10,567 bases of DNA from an uncultured Eubacteriales bacterium (GCA_902475455.1 CABRZO010000082.1:1-10567); one strand, 5' to 3'. Counted from the stretch's first letter, positions 1 through 7,967 are shown. The notes: generated from the letters alone by a model not told the origin. A program made the numbers and translations.

Positions 1-1182
1 CACGCTGTCGAGCGCATCGCCGAGTGCGTACTGCCGCCGCTCGCCGTAGCTGACCTTCGTTACGGCGTCCTCCCAGACCTCGCCGAGGAGCACACTGTCG
101 GGATCCGCCGCTTTGGCAGCGGTGCGCATGTCGCGCAGCACATCGTCCGGCAGCTCGTCGGCCACGTCCAGCCGCCAGCCGTCGGCCCCCCGGCGCAGCC
201 AAGTGCGCACCACGGAATCCTGATCCCCAAAGATGAAATTCCGATAGCTGGGATCGTGTTCCTCCACCGCCGGCAGGGAGTAGATGCCCCACCAGGACTC
301 GTACTGGTCGGGCCAGTGCCGGAACTGGAACCACCTCCGGTAGGGGGAGTCCTCACTCTGGCAGGCTCCCACACTGTCGGTATAGAAGCCGTCGCCGTTG
401 AAGTAGCGGCTCACCCAGCCGGTGTGATTGAACACCCCATCCAGCAGGATCCGGATGCCCATGCTGTGGGCCTTCTCACACAGCCGGCTAAAGTCCTCAT
501 TGGTGCCCAGCATGGGGTCGATGCGGCTGTAATCGGCGGTGCCGTAGCGATGGTTTTCCGAGGCCTCAAAAATAGGGCAGAAGTAGATGGTCTCCACCCC
601 CAGGGAGGCCAGATAGGGCAGCTTTTCCTCCACTCCCTTGAGATTGCCCCCGAAGAAATCCCGGTTGCAGATGTCGTTGCCGTTCCAGGTCTTGCCCATG
701 ATGCCCACCGCCGGCTCCTCGTCCCAGTTCTGATGCACCCAGCGGTTGCCCACCATGCCGGTGGGGTCCGGAATCTCCGTGCGGCAGAACCGGTCCGGCA
801 GAATCTGATAGCACATACCCTGGCCAAACCAGTCCGGCACCCGGTCGGAGCCGTCGTAGACGGTGAGCTGGTATTCCCCCAGCTCCAGATGCCGGCCTCC
901 GTGGCCGGTGAGCCGCAGGGAGTACCACACCAGACCCACATAGCTTCCGGTGTCCACTTCACAGGAAAATTCGTCCCGCACCCCGTCGGAATCCCTCCAG
1001 GCCATGGGCACAGTCTCTGTGCGGTTGCCGTCAAACTCGTAGCGCAGGGTGACTTCCCCCCAGCTGAAGGCCATGATCCGCAGAGGGCGCAGGGTCAGTC
1101 TCACCCGGGTGCCGGCGCTCACCGCCCCATAGGGGCTCTTGCACCGTTCATCCCGGGGGTCAAATATGTTGGTATCGTACAC
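1..1182 (-). CDS. GH13 alpha-glucan hydrolase (neopullulanase/alpha-amylase-like), 3' end outside window
   Basis: Glycoside hydrolase family 13 enzyme, expected to cleave alpha-1,4 (possibly alpha-1,6) bonds in starch- or glycogen-derived glucans. 394 codons are visible and the frame is open to the left edge. Residues 1-110 form a beta-rich N-terminal domain; the (beta/alpha)8 barrel starts near WFGQGMCYQILPDRF (118-132). GH13 region I is DGVFNH (248-253), region II is GWRLDVADE (335-343) with nucleophile D339, and region III is LLGEVW (365-370) with acid/base E368. Region IV (the NHD aspartate) lies outside the window. GWRLDV.NE-like region II and the N-terminal domain favour the neopullulanase/cyclomaltodextrinase side of GH13, but the subfamily is uncertain. 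I chose the GTG at 1182-1180: AAAGGA lies 9 nt upstream and an in-frame TAA lies about 30 nt upstream. There is no signal peptide, so it is probably cytoplasmic. It follows mrdA by 51 bp with no clear terminator between, so it may be the distal gene of the operon. Confidence 0.9.
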   Translation of the reverse strand, partial: MYDTNIFDPRDERCKSPYGAVSAGTRVRLTLRPLRIMAFSWGEVTLRYEFDGNRTETVPMAWRDSDGVRDEFSCEVDTGSYVGLVWYSLRLTGHGGRHLELGEYQLTVYDGSDRVPDWFGQGMCYQILPDRFCRTEIPDPTGMVGNRWVHQNWDEEPAVGIMGKTWNGNDICNRDFFGGNLKGVEEKLPYLASLGVETIYFCPIFEASENHRYGTADYSRIDPMLGTNEDFSRLCEKAHSMGIRILLDGVFNHTGWVSRYFNGDGFYTDSVGACQSEDSPYRRWFQFRHWPDQYESWWGIYSLPAVEEHDPSYRNFIFGDQDSVVRTWLRRGADGWRLDVADELPDDVLRDMRTAAKAADPDSVLLGEVWEDAVTKVSYGERRQYALGDALDSV

Positions 1183-1233
1183 AGGTATCCGTCCTTTGGA
1201 AATCAGGTTTTAAGCCATTGGAGTTTGAGCATA

Positions 1234-3403
1234 TCACTCCAGGTCAGGGTTGTCAACGGAGTTTTCCTCCAGCTCTGTCTCGTTCCCGGCATCGGTCTCA
1301 TCCTCAGCAGCCTGGGTGGCATCGGCGTCCCGGTCCTCCGCCGCCGTCCCCTGGTCATCGGCCTGGGCGGCCTCCTCTTCCGACAGCTCCGGCTCAATGC
1401 CGAAATAATCCTCCAGCATCCGGGCGGCAATCACTGCGGTGGCGGCGCCGCTGCCGCCCTTCTCCACCGCCACGCAGATGGCGATTTCCGGGTCATCATA
1501 GGGGGCAAAGCAGACGAACAGGCCGTTGGCGTTCTCCTGGCCGGAGACCTGGGCGGAGCCGGTCTTGGCCCCCACCTGGATGCCCTGGGCGGTCAGGTTG
1601 GCAAAGGCATTGGAGACAGTGGAGGTACTCTCCACCACCTCCAGCATACCCTCCTTGATGGCCTCCAGGTTCTCCGCTTCCAGCTCCACGGTGCCCAGCA
1701 CCTGGGGCTCGTAGGCGGTGACGGTGCCGTCGGCGGAGGTGACGCTCTGGAGCAGATGGGCGGCGTAGCGGGTGCCGCCGTTGACCAGGGTGGCCACATA
1801 GTTGGCGATCTGGAGGGGAGTAAACAGGTTATCCGACTGGCCGATGGCGGCGGACAGAGTTGCCGCCGTACCAGGTGGCCCCCACGCTCTCAGAGTATTC
1901 CGGCCCGGCGTTGACGCCCACCGCCTCCGCCAGCTCAATGCCGGTGGGCACCCCCAGCCCGAAGGCCCGGGCATATTCGGTTAGGGTGTCGATGCCCACG
2001 TCAATGCCCACCTGGTAGAAGAAGATATTGCAGGAATCCCGCAGGGCGTCGCTGACGGTCTCCAGCCCGTGGGTGGTGCCGTTCTCCCGGTAGAGCCAGC
2101 ACCGGAAGGTGGTGCCGTAGTAGTCCATATAGCCGGTGTCCCGGATCTGGGTATCCACATCGATGACGCCAGTCTCCAATCCGGCGGTGGCGGTAACCAT
2201 CTTATAAGTGGAGCCCGGAGAGTAGGTGCCCTGGAGCGCTCGGTTGAACAGGGGGCTCAGCTCGTCGTAGGCCTCGTCATAGGTCATGGTGGCCACATCA
2301 TAGGTGGGCCAGCTGGCGCAGGCCAGCACACTGCCGTCGCTGACATCGATGGCCACGGCGGCGCCGCCGCCCTCATTGTTGTTGAGTTGGGGGACGTATT
2401 CCGCCAGCGCCTCCTCGGCGGTGGCCTGGAGGGAGGCGTCCAGGGTCAGGGCCACCGTGTCTCCGGCCTGGGCGGGCACCGTGTCCTCCACACTGACCAC
2501 ATCCCCCTCCTTGTCGGTAGTGATGGTGCGCACCCCGTCGGTGCCCTTCAGATAGGATTCAAAGGCGTACTCCACCCCGGACTGACCCACGGTGGCGTCC
2601 ATGCTGTAACCCTGGGCCTTGTAATTTTCCCCCTGGTCCCAGTTCTCCGCGGTGATGAGGCCCACCCGGCCCAGCAGATGGGCGGCGTAGCCTGTCTCGT
2701 AGGAGCGGACGCTGGTGGGTTCGATGTCCACCCCGGCCAGCCCCTCCTCCTTCACCACGCTGATGAATTCTATGCTCACGTTGGAGGCGAAGGTGTACTC
2801 GGTCCAGAGGATCTCGCTGCGGCGCAGGCAGCAGGAGTAGAGCACCCCCAGGGCCTGACGGGCCTGGTCAGGGTCCGCCTCCGTCAGAGAAAAGGTCTCC
2901 GCCATCTCCTCCAGCAGATCCTCGGCGTTGTCGGTACGCTCCCAGCCCATGGCGTCGCAGAGCTTGGCCAGCCGGGTATCGGAGTTCTCCCCGGTGGTGC
3001 TGTCGGTGGAGGTGTAGACCTCCTCGGTGGTAAAGGTATAGGGGGCCTCGGCGGAGATGGGCAGCTCCGTGTCCGTCCAGGCCACGTCAAGCTCCCGGCA
3101 GATCTCCAGCAGATGCAGCACGGTGGCCCCCTGCTGGGCCGCGTCCCCCATGTTGTTTAAGTCCAGGGTGACCTGATACTGGGTCTCGTTGCCCACCAGC
3201 ACCTCCCCGTCCCGGTCCGTGATGATGCCCCGGGCGGCGGGGATGGTCTCCTGGGTGGCCAGGGTGTTGATGGCGGCGGCGGTCTCCTGATCGATGGCCT
3301 CCACCACCTGGTAATGATAGAGCAGCCCAAAAATCAGCAAAAACAGGATGGCGGTGACCACCGCCACCACACCGGTGCGGAAATAGAACTTTTTGCCTTC
3401 CAT
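1234..3403 (-). pseudogene. mrdA: Penicillin-binding protein 2 (elongasome transpeptidase), disrupted by a frameshift
   Basis: Class B PBP that cross-links peptidoglycan during lateral wall growth with MreC/MreD and RodA. The start is ATG at 3403 with AAAGGAG 9 nt upstream. Frame 1 (3403-1829) encodes 524 aa: a membrane anchor at about 11-30, the PBP-dimer motif ARGIITDRDGEVL (57-69), the catalytic SxxK as STYK (398-401, nucleophile S398) and SxN as SCN (457-459). At WYGGN (511-515) the frame breaks; nine foreign residues follow, then TAA. The family sequence resumes in the next frame at TLSAAIGQSDN (codon at 1860-1858), runs through KTGS (codons 1566-1555) and ends at TGA 1234-1236. The rejoined product would be about 723 aa, normal for clostridial PBP2, with an acidic tail of about 50 residues. 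As written, the main product lacks KTG and should be inactive. The lesion may be a sequencing or assembly error, because the downstream half is otherwise perfectly preserved. Confidence 0.9.
1856..1863 (-). other. Frameshift site within mrdA
   Basis: On the minus strand the site reads GGC GGC AAC TCT GTC in the upstream frame, while the downstream frame needs ACT CTG TCC. Passing from one to the other requires skipping one base or adding two. Family members usually read W-Y-x-G-(N/D/E)-T at this place. Restoring an AC dinucleotide (AAC ACT CTG) gives WYGGNTLSAAIGQS, so loss of one AC from an ACAC run is the simplest explanation. No slippery heptamer, stop-codon shift site or strong downstream hairpin is evident that would suggest programmed frameshifting. 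Confidence 0.85.
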
Positions 3404-3461
3404 GGCGGGGCGCTCCTTTCTCGGGGTACAGGGGGATCAGCCGGCGGGCAATCCTCCGGCG

Positions 3462-3968
3462 TTACAGACTGCCCAGCCGGCGGTGGACAAATCGGAACAG
3501 GGGGTAGGCGGGCAGGGCCAAGATCAGGGAATACAGGGCTTCAAACAGAGCGATATGGACCAGGGCCCCGACGCTGCCCGCCCCGGCGGCCAGGCCCATC
3601 AGCACCCGGACCAGCTCCACCAGCACCAGGCTGCCGGCGCTGGCCAGAAGGCAGGAGCCCAGGGTGTGCCGCTGCCGGTCCCGCTGGAGCAGGCCCGCCA
3701 GCATCCCCAGCACCGCCCCCAGAAAGATGAGGCCGGGGCTGGAGTCCCCCTGGGCCAAAAAGCCGAAAAGTCCCAGGCACAGGCCGTAAATGGAGCCGGC
3801 AAAGCTGCCCTCCAGCACGGCCACAATAGCAATGGCCACCGGGATGAAATCGGGCACGCTGCCCAGCAGCGGAAAGCGCCCGAAAATCCCGGCGGCGAAG
3901 AAATAACAGATCAAAAATACGATGGCGTAGGCGATCCAGAGGAACACGCTGCCCCGGCGGTCTGTCAT
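3462..3968 (-). CDS. mreD: Rod shape-determining protein MreD
   Basis: 168-aa integral membrane protein of the rod elongation complex, expected to work with MreC and PBP2. It is highly hydrophobic, with about five membrane helices: roughly 8-28, 40-60, 63-95 (probably two short passes), 105-126 and 135-158. Short basic segments (RDRQRH near 96-101, HRR near 162-164) fit cytoplasmic loops. The start is ATG at 3968-3966 (MTDRRGSVF), chosen over an upstream start at 4013 because GGAGGG lies 7 nt before it and the upstream choice would overlap mreC with a non-hydrophobic extension. It begins 13 bp after the mreC stop and ends 58 bp before mrdA, the classical mreC-mreD-mrdA order. MreD is poorly conserved in sequence, so the call rests on hydropathy, size and position. 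Confidence 0.88.
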   Translation of the reverse strand: MTDRRGSVFLWIAYAIVFLICYFFAAGIFGRFPLLGSVPDFIPVAIAIVAVLEGSFAGSIYGLCLGLFGFLAQGDSSPGLIFLGAVLGMLAGLLQRDRQRHTLGSCLLASAGSLVLVELVRVLMGLAAGAGSVGALVHIALFEALYSLILALPAYPLFRFVHRRLGSL

Positions 3969-3981
3969 GGCGTCTCCCTCC

Positions 3982-4824
3982 TCACTCCACCACGTCAAAA
4001 TCCGTGATGACAAAGACCTGTTTCAGGTCCTCCAGCACCACGGTGGGCTGCACCAGGGCATAGCGCTCCATGCCGGAGGAAGTGGTTCCCTGCTCCACCA
4101 CCCGGCCGATGACGATGCCGCTGGGGTAGACGCCCCCCAGGCCCGAGGTGACCACCTCATCCCCCTCCTCCAGCTCCGCCGAGGAGGAGAGATAGCTGAG
4201 CCGGCACAGCCCCTGGCTCATGGAGTCCAGGTCGCTGGTGAGAATGGCGGCATCCTCGGTCTCCACCACTGAGGCCCCCAGGCTGATATCCGGGTCAATC
4301 AGGGTGGTGACGGTGGCCCAGTTGGGCCCCACCTGGGAGATCACCCCTACCAGGGCCCCGTGCTCCGTCACCACGCACATGTCCTCCTCCACCCCGCAGG
4401 AGCTGCCCTTGCTGATGGTCAGGGTGCTCTCCCAGCTGGTGGCGGAACGGCCGGTGACGGTGGCGGACTCAAAGGTAAAATCCCGGTGGGCCTGCCGCAG
4501 CTCCAGCAGATCCCGGAGCCGTTCATTTTCCTCCAGGGCGGTCTGGGCCTGACGGTTCTCCTCCCCCATCTGGGCCACCTGGGCCTCCAGCTCCGCCACC
4601 CGGTCCTGCAGCTGGCCGTAGGAGAAGGCATAGTCATAGGCTCCCTGGATCTTGCCGGTGACAAAGGTGGCCACTGCCCGGAAGGGGGTGCCCAGCACCC
4701 CCAGCGCCTGCCGGGCGGGACCGGCCAGGTTGGGCACAAAGACGCTGCCCACACTGATCCCCGCCGTCAGCAGCAGAGCGATGATCAGAACCCAGATTCC
4801 ATTGTGACGCAGGAACTTTTTCAA
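3982..4824 (-). CDS. mreC: Rod shape-determining protein MreC
   Basis: 280-aa bitopic membrane protein that scaffolds the elongasome and activates PBP2 outside the membrane. Residues 9-28 form a single N-terminal membrane anchor. Residues about 70-112 are a Leu/Gln/Glu-rich coiled coil (QLQDRVAELEAQVAQ, then EENERLRDLLELR), and 115-280 form the paired beta-barrel domain with the typical GGVYPSGIVIGRV block (230-242). The start is TTG at 4824-4822: AGGAAAGG lies about 8 nt upstream and MKKFLRHNGIWV is a typical MreC N-terminus; no in-frame ATG would retain the anchor. It lies 33 bp after maf and 13 bp before mreD. mreB, which often precedes mreC, is absent here; maf takes that position. Confidence 0.95.
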   Translation of the reverse strand: MKKFLRHNGIWVLIIALLLTAGISVGSVFVPNLAGPARQALGVLGTPFRAVATFVTGKIQGAYDYAFSYGQLQDRVAELEAQVAQMGEENRQAQTALEENERLRDLLELRQAHRDFTFESATVTGRSATSWESTLTISKGSSCGVEEDMCVVTEHGALVGVISQVGPNWATVTTLIDPDISLGASVVETEDAAILTSDLDSMSQGLCRLSYLSSSAELEEGDEVVTSGLGGVYPSGIVIGRVVEQGTTSSGMERYALVQPTVVLEDLKQVFVITDFDVVE

Positions 4825-4857
4825 GGGAAAATCCTTTCCTTTCCGATGCGGCGTTTG

Positions 4858-5421
4858 TTACGCCTCCAGCTGGGCGAGCAGCTGCTGCAGGGCGCACACC
4901 GGCAACCCCACCACGTTGTAGTAGTCCCCCTGGATGCCCCGGATGAACACGCAGGCCCGGCCCTGAATGCCGTAGGCCCCAGCCTTGTCCATGGGCTCCC
5001 CGGTGGCCACATAGGCCTGGATCTCCGCCTCCGTCAGGGTCCGGAACTCCACCAGGGTGCGCTCCACATGCCGCAGCACCCGGTCTCCCGACAGCACCGC
5101 CATGCCGGTATATACCTCATGTCGGCGGCCGGAGAGGGCCCGCAGCATCTCTACTGCCTCCCGCTCCGTGGCGGGCTTGCCCAGCACCTGGTCTCCCAGG
5201 GCCACCACGGTGTCGGCCCCGATGACGGTGGCCTGGGGCCGCAGCGTGAAAACCTCCCGGGCCTTCTGGAGGGCCAGGTGGGCCACCAGCTCCGCCGGGG
5301 TCAGCCCCGCCGGGGCGGATTCCTCTCCCCGGGCGGGCAGCACTTCAAAATCCTGAATCCCCATCTGCCCCAGCAGCTCTCTCCGGCGGGGGGAGCCGGA
5401 GGCCAGCACCACCGGTCTCAT
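4858..5421 (-). CDS. maf: Maf-family nucleoside triphosphate pyrophosphatase
   Basis: 187-aa house-cleaning enzyme that hydrolyses non-canonical or excess NTPs to NMP and PPi; family members act on dTTP/UTP and modified pyrimidines or on m7GTP. The N-terminal phosphate-binding motif is ASGSPRRRELL (7-17). The catalytic segment is GADTVV (68-73) with D70, followed by GKPAT (81-85), YTGMAVL (104-110), DKAGAYGIQGRA (145-156) and GDYYNVVGLP (165-174). This pattern fits the dTTP/UTP-type Maf (YhdE-like), though substrate cannot be proved by eye. The start is ATG at 5421-5419, which overlaps the dut stop as ATGA; a longer frame opening at 5580 only adds residues antisense-like to dut and is rejected. 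The overlap predicts translational coupling with dut. In Firmicutes maf commonly sits beside mreBCD, as here. Confidence 0.95.
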   Translation of the reverse strand: MRPVVLASGSPRRRELLGQMGIQDFEVLPARGEESAPAGLTPAELVAHLALQKAREVFTLRPQATVIGADTVVALGDQVLGKPATEREAVEMLRALSGRRHEVYTGMAVLSGDRVLRHVERTLVEFRTLTEAEIQAYVATGEPMDKAGAYGIQGRACVFIRGIQGDYYNVVGLPVCALQQLLAQLEA

Positions 5422-5855
5422 CGCTTGCCGGTGCTGCCGAAGCCGCCCCGGTCCTCCCCCTCCAGGTGTTCCACCTCGGCGAAGGAAATGGGGGGCTGGT
5501 GGGCCATGATCCGGAACTGACAGATCCGGTCCCCGGCCTCGATGACGGTATCCCGGGTGGCGTAGACGGGCATTTTCCACTCGTCCCCGTCGCCGCAGTA
5601 GCTCTCATCGATGACCCCCATGGAGTTGGTCTGCAAAATGCCCCAGTTCTTGAAGGTGGAGGACCGGGGCACCAGATGGGCCTCATAGCCCCGGGGCAGG
5701 GCCATGGCCACCCCCAGGGGGATCAGGGCGAACTGCCCCGCCTTCAGCTCGGTGCGCTGGGCGCAGCGCAGGTCGATCCAGTCGGACTTGCCGTCAATAT
5801 AGGTCAGCCGTTCCATCTCCGGATGGAAGTACTTGATTTGAATGGTCTCGCTCAT
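5418..5855 (-). CDS. dut: dUTP diphosphatase (dUTPase)
   Basis: 145-aa trimeric-type dUTPase that converts dUTP to dUMP and PPi, keeping uracil out of DNA and supplying dUMP for thymidylate synthesis. Motif 2 is PRSS (63-66). Motif 3 is GVIDESY (80-86), with catalytic-base aspartate D83 and uracil-stacking Y86. Motif 4 is GDRICQF (108-114), and the C-terminal motif 5 arm is GGFGSTG (137-143). Motif 1 is atypical: SDWIDLRC (24-31) in place of the usual A-x-G-x-D-L segment. The ATG at 5855 has TTGGAG 7 nt upstream, and the gene starts 21 bp after the U32 gene. Its TGA overlaps the maf ATG by 4 bp. All other catalytic motifs are intact, so activity is expected. Confidence 0.94.
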   Translation of the reverse strand: MSETIQIKYFHPEMERLTYIDGKSDWIDLRCAQRTELKAGQFALIPLGVAMALPRGYEAHLVPRSSTFKNWGILQTNSMGVIDESYCGDGDEWKMPVYATRDTVIEAGDRICQFRIMAHQPPISFAEVEHLEGEDRGGFGSTGKR

Positions 5856-5876
5856 ATAGTTTCTCCAATTTTTTCT

Positions 5877-7964
5877 TCATTCAACATCCCGATAATAGAG
5901 CCCCCGGGTGTACTCCCCTGATGCTACCCCATTTCCGGCGCGATAGGCGTCGAAAATCCGGACGCACTCCTCCGGCTCCTCCAGGACGAAATTCAGCCGC
6001 AGGGCCCAGAGGCCGCAGCGGTCCAGTTCTTCTCTCTTGTCCGCCAGCCACAGTGGCAGGCCGTTGAAAATCTCGTTGCGGCAGCCGTAGGCCCGCAGCA
6101 CCGGGAACCGGGCCTTTTTCCGGTCCAGAATCCCCGCTTGCGCCTCACAGCCCTTCCGGCACTTGCCGTCCCGGGCCTGGTAGATGCAGTTCTCGGTGAT
6201 CATCAGGGGCAGCCGTCCGTAAACAATCAGCTCGCTGGGCAGCGGTTTCATCTGGTCCCTCACCCGGGACAGCCGCTGCTCAAAGGACAGGGTGACGGAC
6301 TTGAGGCCCAGATCCCGGTAAACCCCGGCGCACTGGCTGTTGTAGACCTCCAGGCCAAAATCCCCCCGGACCGCCAGTCCTGCCCGCCGGGCCAGGTCGA
6401 TGCCCCCCAGGTTGCCCACCAGGCCGGAGACCACGCCGCAGTCCTTCAGGGCCTTCAGATCCCGCTCCACCTGGGACACTTCCCGGTCCCAGAGCACCCG
6501 GGGCAGCACCACCGAGGGCTCGATGCCCTCCTCTGCCAGGGTGCCGAAGCGCTCCTTGCACTTCAGGGCCTCCTCCAGGGGCAGGTAGACCACCGCCGGC
6601 CGCCGGAGAATCAGTTCCTCGGTGAGCTGGTCGGCGCTGCGCAGAGCCACCGTGAGCTCCGGCGGCAGATTACTGCGGCCCATATCCTCCCGTCGGGGCG
6701 CATAGGGCAGGCTCCGCCGCAGAGGGGGAGTCCCCCGGCGCAGAGTCAGCTCCTCCAGGGCCTCCCGGCGCAGGGCGTTGAGCTGGGCGGCGGGGACCAT
6801 GAGCCCCTCCTGGGCCTCCACCTTCAATTCCGCAATTTCATAGGGGGTGCCCCCGGTCTTTTGCAGCCGCTCCCGGGCCTCCTGGGCTGTGGTGGGCCGC
6901 TTCAGGGCCTGCTGGGGTACCTCCCCCTGAACGCTGACGGTATTTTCGCCGTCGGTGAGGGTGAGCTCCAGGGGGGTGTCCTGTTTCAGGGTCAGCCGCC
7001 CGGTGAGGGCCACCCGGGGATGCTCCCGGCCATAATGGGCCCGGGCGGCGGCAAAGAGCTCCCGGGGCTCCTTCTCCTCCTGCCGGGTGCCGAACATATG
7101 ACCCCCGGTGCGGTCGGTGAAATAGCCGTCGGTAAAGCCCTGGCGGGAGAAGGCCTCCCGGAGCTGGTCCAGCTCCTCCCGGGTGGGGTCTCTCCCCTCC
7201 CGGAGGGCCCGGGCGTAGATGCCAGTGACCACCGAGACGTACTCGGGCCGCTTCATCCGGCCCTCGATTTTCAGGCAGGCCACCCCCAGCTCCTCCAGCT
7301 CCTTCAGGTGCCGGGCCAGGGACATGTCCTTCAAAGACAGCAAAGCCCGGTCAGCCCTGTCCCCCCAGCCGTAATTCAGCCGGCAGGGCTGGGCGCAGAG
7401 CCCCCGATTGCCGCTGCGGGTGCCGATGACGGAGGAGAAAAAGCACTGACCGGAATAGCACATGCACTGGGCGCCGTGGACAAAGACTTCGATCTCAATG
7501 GGGGAATGGGCGCAGATATAGCCGATCTGGCTGCGGGGCAGTTCCCGGGCCAGCACCGCCCGGGTGCAGCCCAGATCCGCCGCCCGCTTCACCCCGTCCA
7601 GGTTCATGAGGCTCATCTGGGTGCTGGCGTGGATGGGCAGGTCCGGCACAGTGTTCCGCACCAGCTCCAGCACCCCCAGGTCCTGGACCAGCACCGCGTC
7701 GGCCCCGGCCTCGGAGGCGAAGGCCGCCTCCCGGGCGGCCCCGGCCAGCTCCCCGTCGGAGAGCAGGGTGTTCAGGGTGACATACACCTTCACCCCCCGG
7801 ACGTGGCAGTACTGGATGGTCTCCAGAAGCTGCTCCCGGGTGAAATTTTTGGCGTTGCGCCGGGCATTATAGTTGCCGAAGCCCAGATAGACCGCCCCCG
7901 CCCCGCTCTGGACCGCGGCGGTGACCGCCTCCCTGGAACCGGCGGGGGACAGCAGTTCCAACAT
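5877..7964 (-). CDS. U32-family protein (putative RNA hydroxylase, RlhA/TrhP-like; 'peptidase U32')
   Basis: 695-aa protein of the U32 family, long called collagenase-like peptidases. Characterised members RlhA and TrhP hydroxylate 23S rRNA or tRNA, and UbiU/UbiV hold [4Fe-4S] clusters. The N-terminal barrel starts with ELLSPAGS (3-10). The family signature is EVFVHGAQCMCYSGQC (159-174), followed by GNRGLCAQPCR (185-195) and CLKIEGRMKRPEY (230-242); C167, C174, C190 and C194 are plausible cluster ligands. A middle region (about 310-410) resembles the DUF3656-type insert of long U32 proteins. The C-terminal part has another cysteine set (C593, C602, C606, C628) and ends with TRGLYYRDVE. Length and insert favour an RlhA-type protein over the shorter two-subunit form, but the substrate is unproven. 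It starts 3 bp after zapA, an arrangement often seen in clostridia, and is almost certainly co-transcribed. Confidence 0.9.
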   Translation of the reverse strand: MLELLSPAGSREAVTAAVQSGAGAVYLGFGNYNARRNAKNFTREQLLETIQYCHVRGVKVYVTLNTLLSDGELAGAAREAAFASEAGADAVLVQDLGVLELVRNTVPDLPIHASTQMSLMNLDGVKRAADLGCTRAVLARELPRSQIGYICAHSPIEIEVFVHGAQCMCYSGQCFFSSVIGTRSGNRGLCAQPCRLNYGWGDRADRALLSLKDMSLARHLKELEELGVACLKIEGRMKRPEYVSVVTGIYARALREGRDPTREELDQLREAFSRQGFTDGYFTDRTGGHMFGTRQEEKEPRELFAAARAHYGREHPRVALTGRLTLKQDTPLELTLTDGENTVSVQGEVPQQALKRPTTAQEARERLQKTGGTPYEIAELKVEAQEGLMVPAAQLNALRREALEELTLRRGTPPLRRSLPYAPRREDMGRSNLPPELTVALRSADQLTEELILRRPAVVYLPLEEALKCKERFGTLAEEGIEPSVVLPRVLWDREVSQVERDLKALKDCGVVSGLVGNLGGIDLARRAGLAVRGDFGLEVYNSQCAGVYRDLGLKSVTLSFEQRLSRVRDQMKPLPSELIVYGRLPLMITENCIYQARDGKCRKGCEAQAGILDRKKARFPVLRAYGCRNEIFNGLPLWLADKREELDRCGLWALRLNFVLEEPEECVRIFDAYRAGNGVASGEYTRGLYYRDVE

Positions 7965-7967
7965 GGC

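Noticed and set aside
411..1034. 207-codon minus-strand frame inside the GH13 gene
   Set aside because: It is a different frame from the one carrying DGVFNH, GWRLDVADE and LLGEVW, and its product shows no family features.
1208..1245. Inverted repeat TGGAGT...ACTCCA near the mrdA stop as a possible terminator
   Set aside because: Only 6 bp of stem with an 11-nt loop and no T-run on either strand; too weak to call a terminator.
1829..1880. Programmed ribosomal frameshifting as the explanation of the mrdA break
   Set aside because: No slippery heptamer, rare-codon/stop shift site or strong downstream structure is visible, and PBP2 genes are not known to use recoding; a lost dinucleotide is simpler.
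256..1914. 552-codon plus-strand frame opposite the GH13 gene and the 3' part of mrdA
   Set aside because: Low-complexity Gly/Val/His composition and antisense position to clear enzyme motifs (GH13 catalytic regions, PBP2 KTG) mark it as a shadow.
3404..3461. Short GCCGG...CCGGC repeat in the mreD-mrdA gap as an attenuator
   Set aside because: The 5-bp stem with an 11-nt loop is expected by chance in GC-rich sequence and has no following T-run.
5794..5880. Tiny 28-codon minus-strand frame (starting MKKKLEKLYERD) whose ATG overlaps the U32 stop as ATGA
   Set aside because: It overlaps the dut ribosome binding site and start in another frame, has no clear Shine-Dalgarno of its own and ends early. 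It is probably chance, though it could act in translational coupling.
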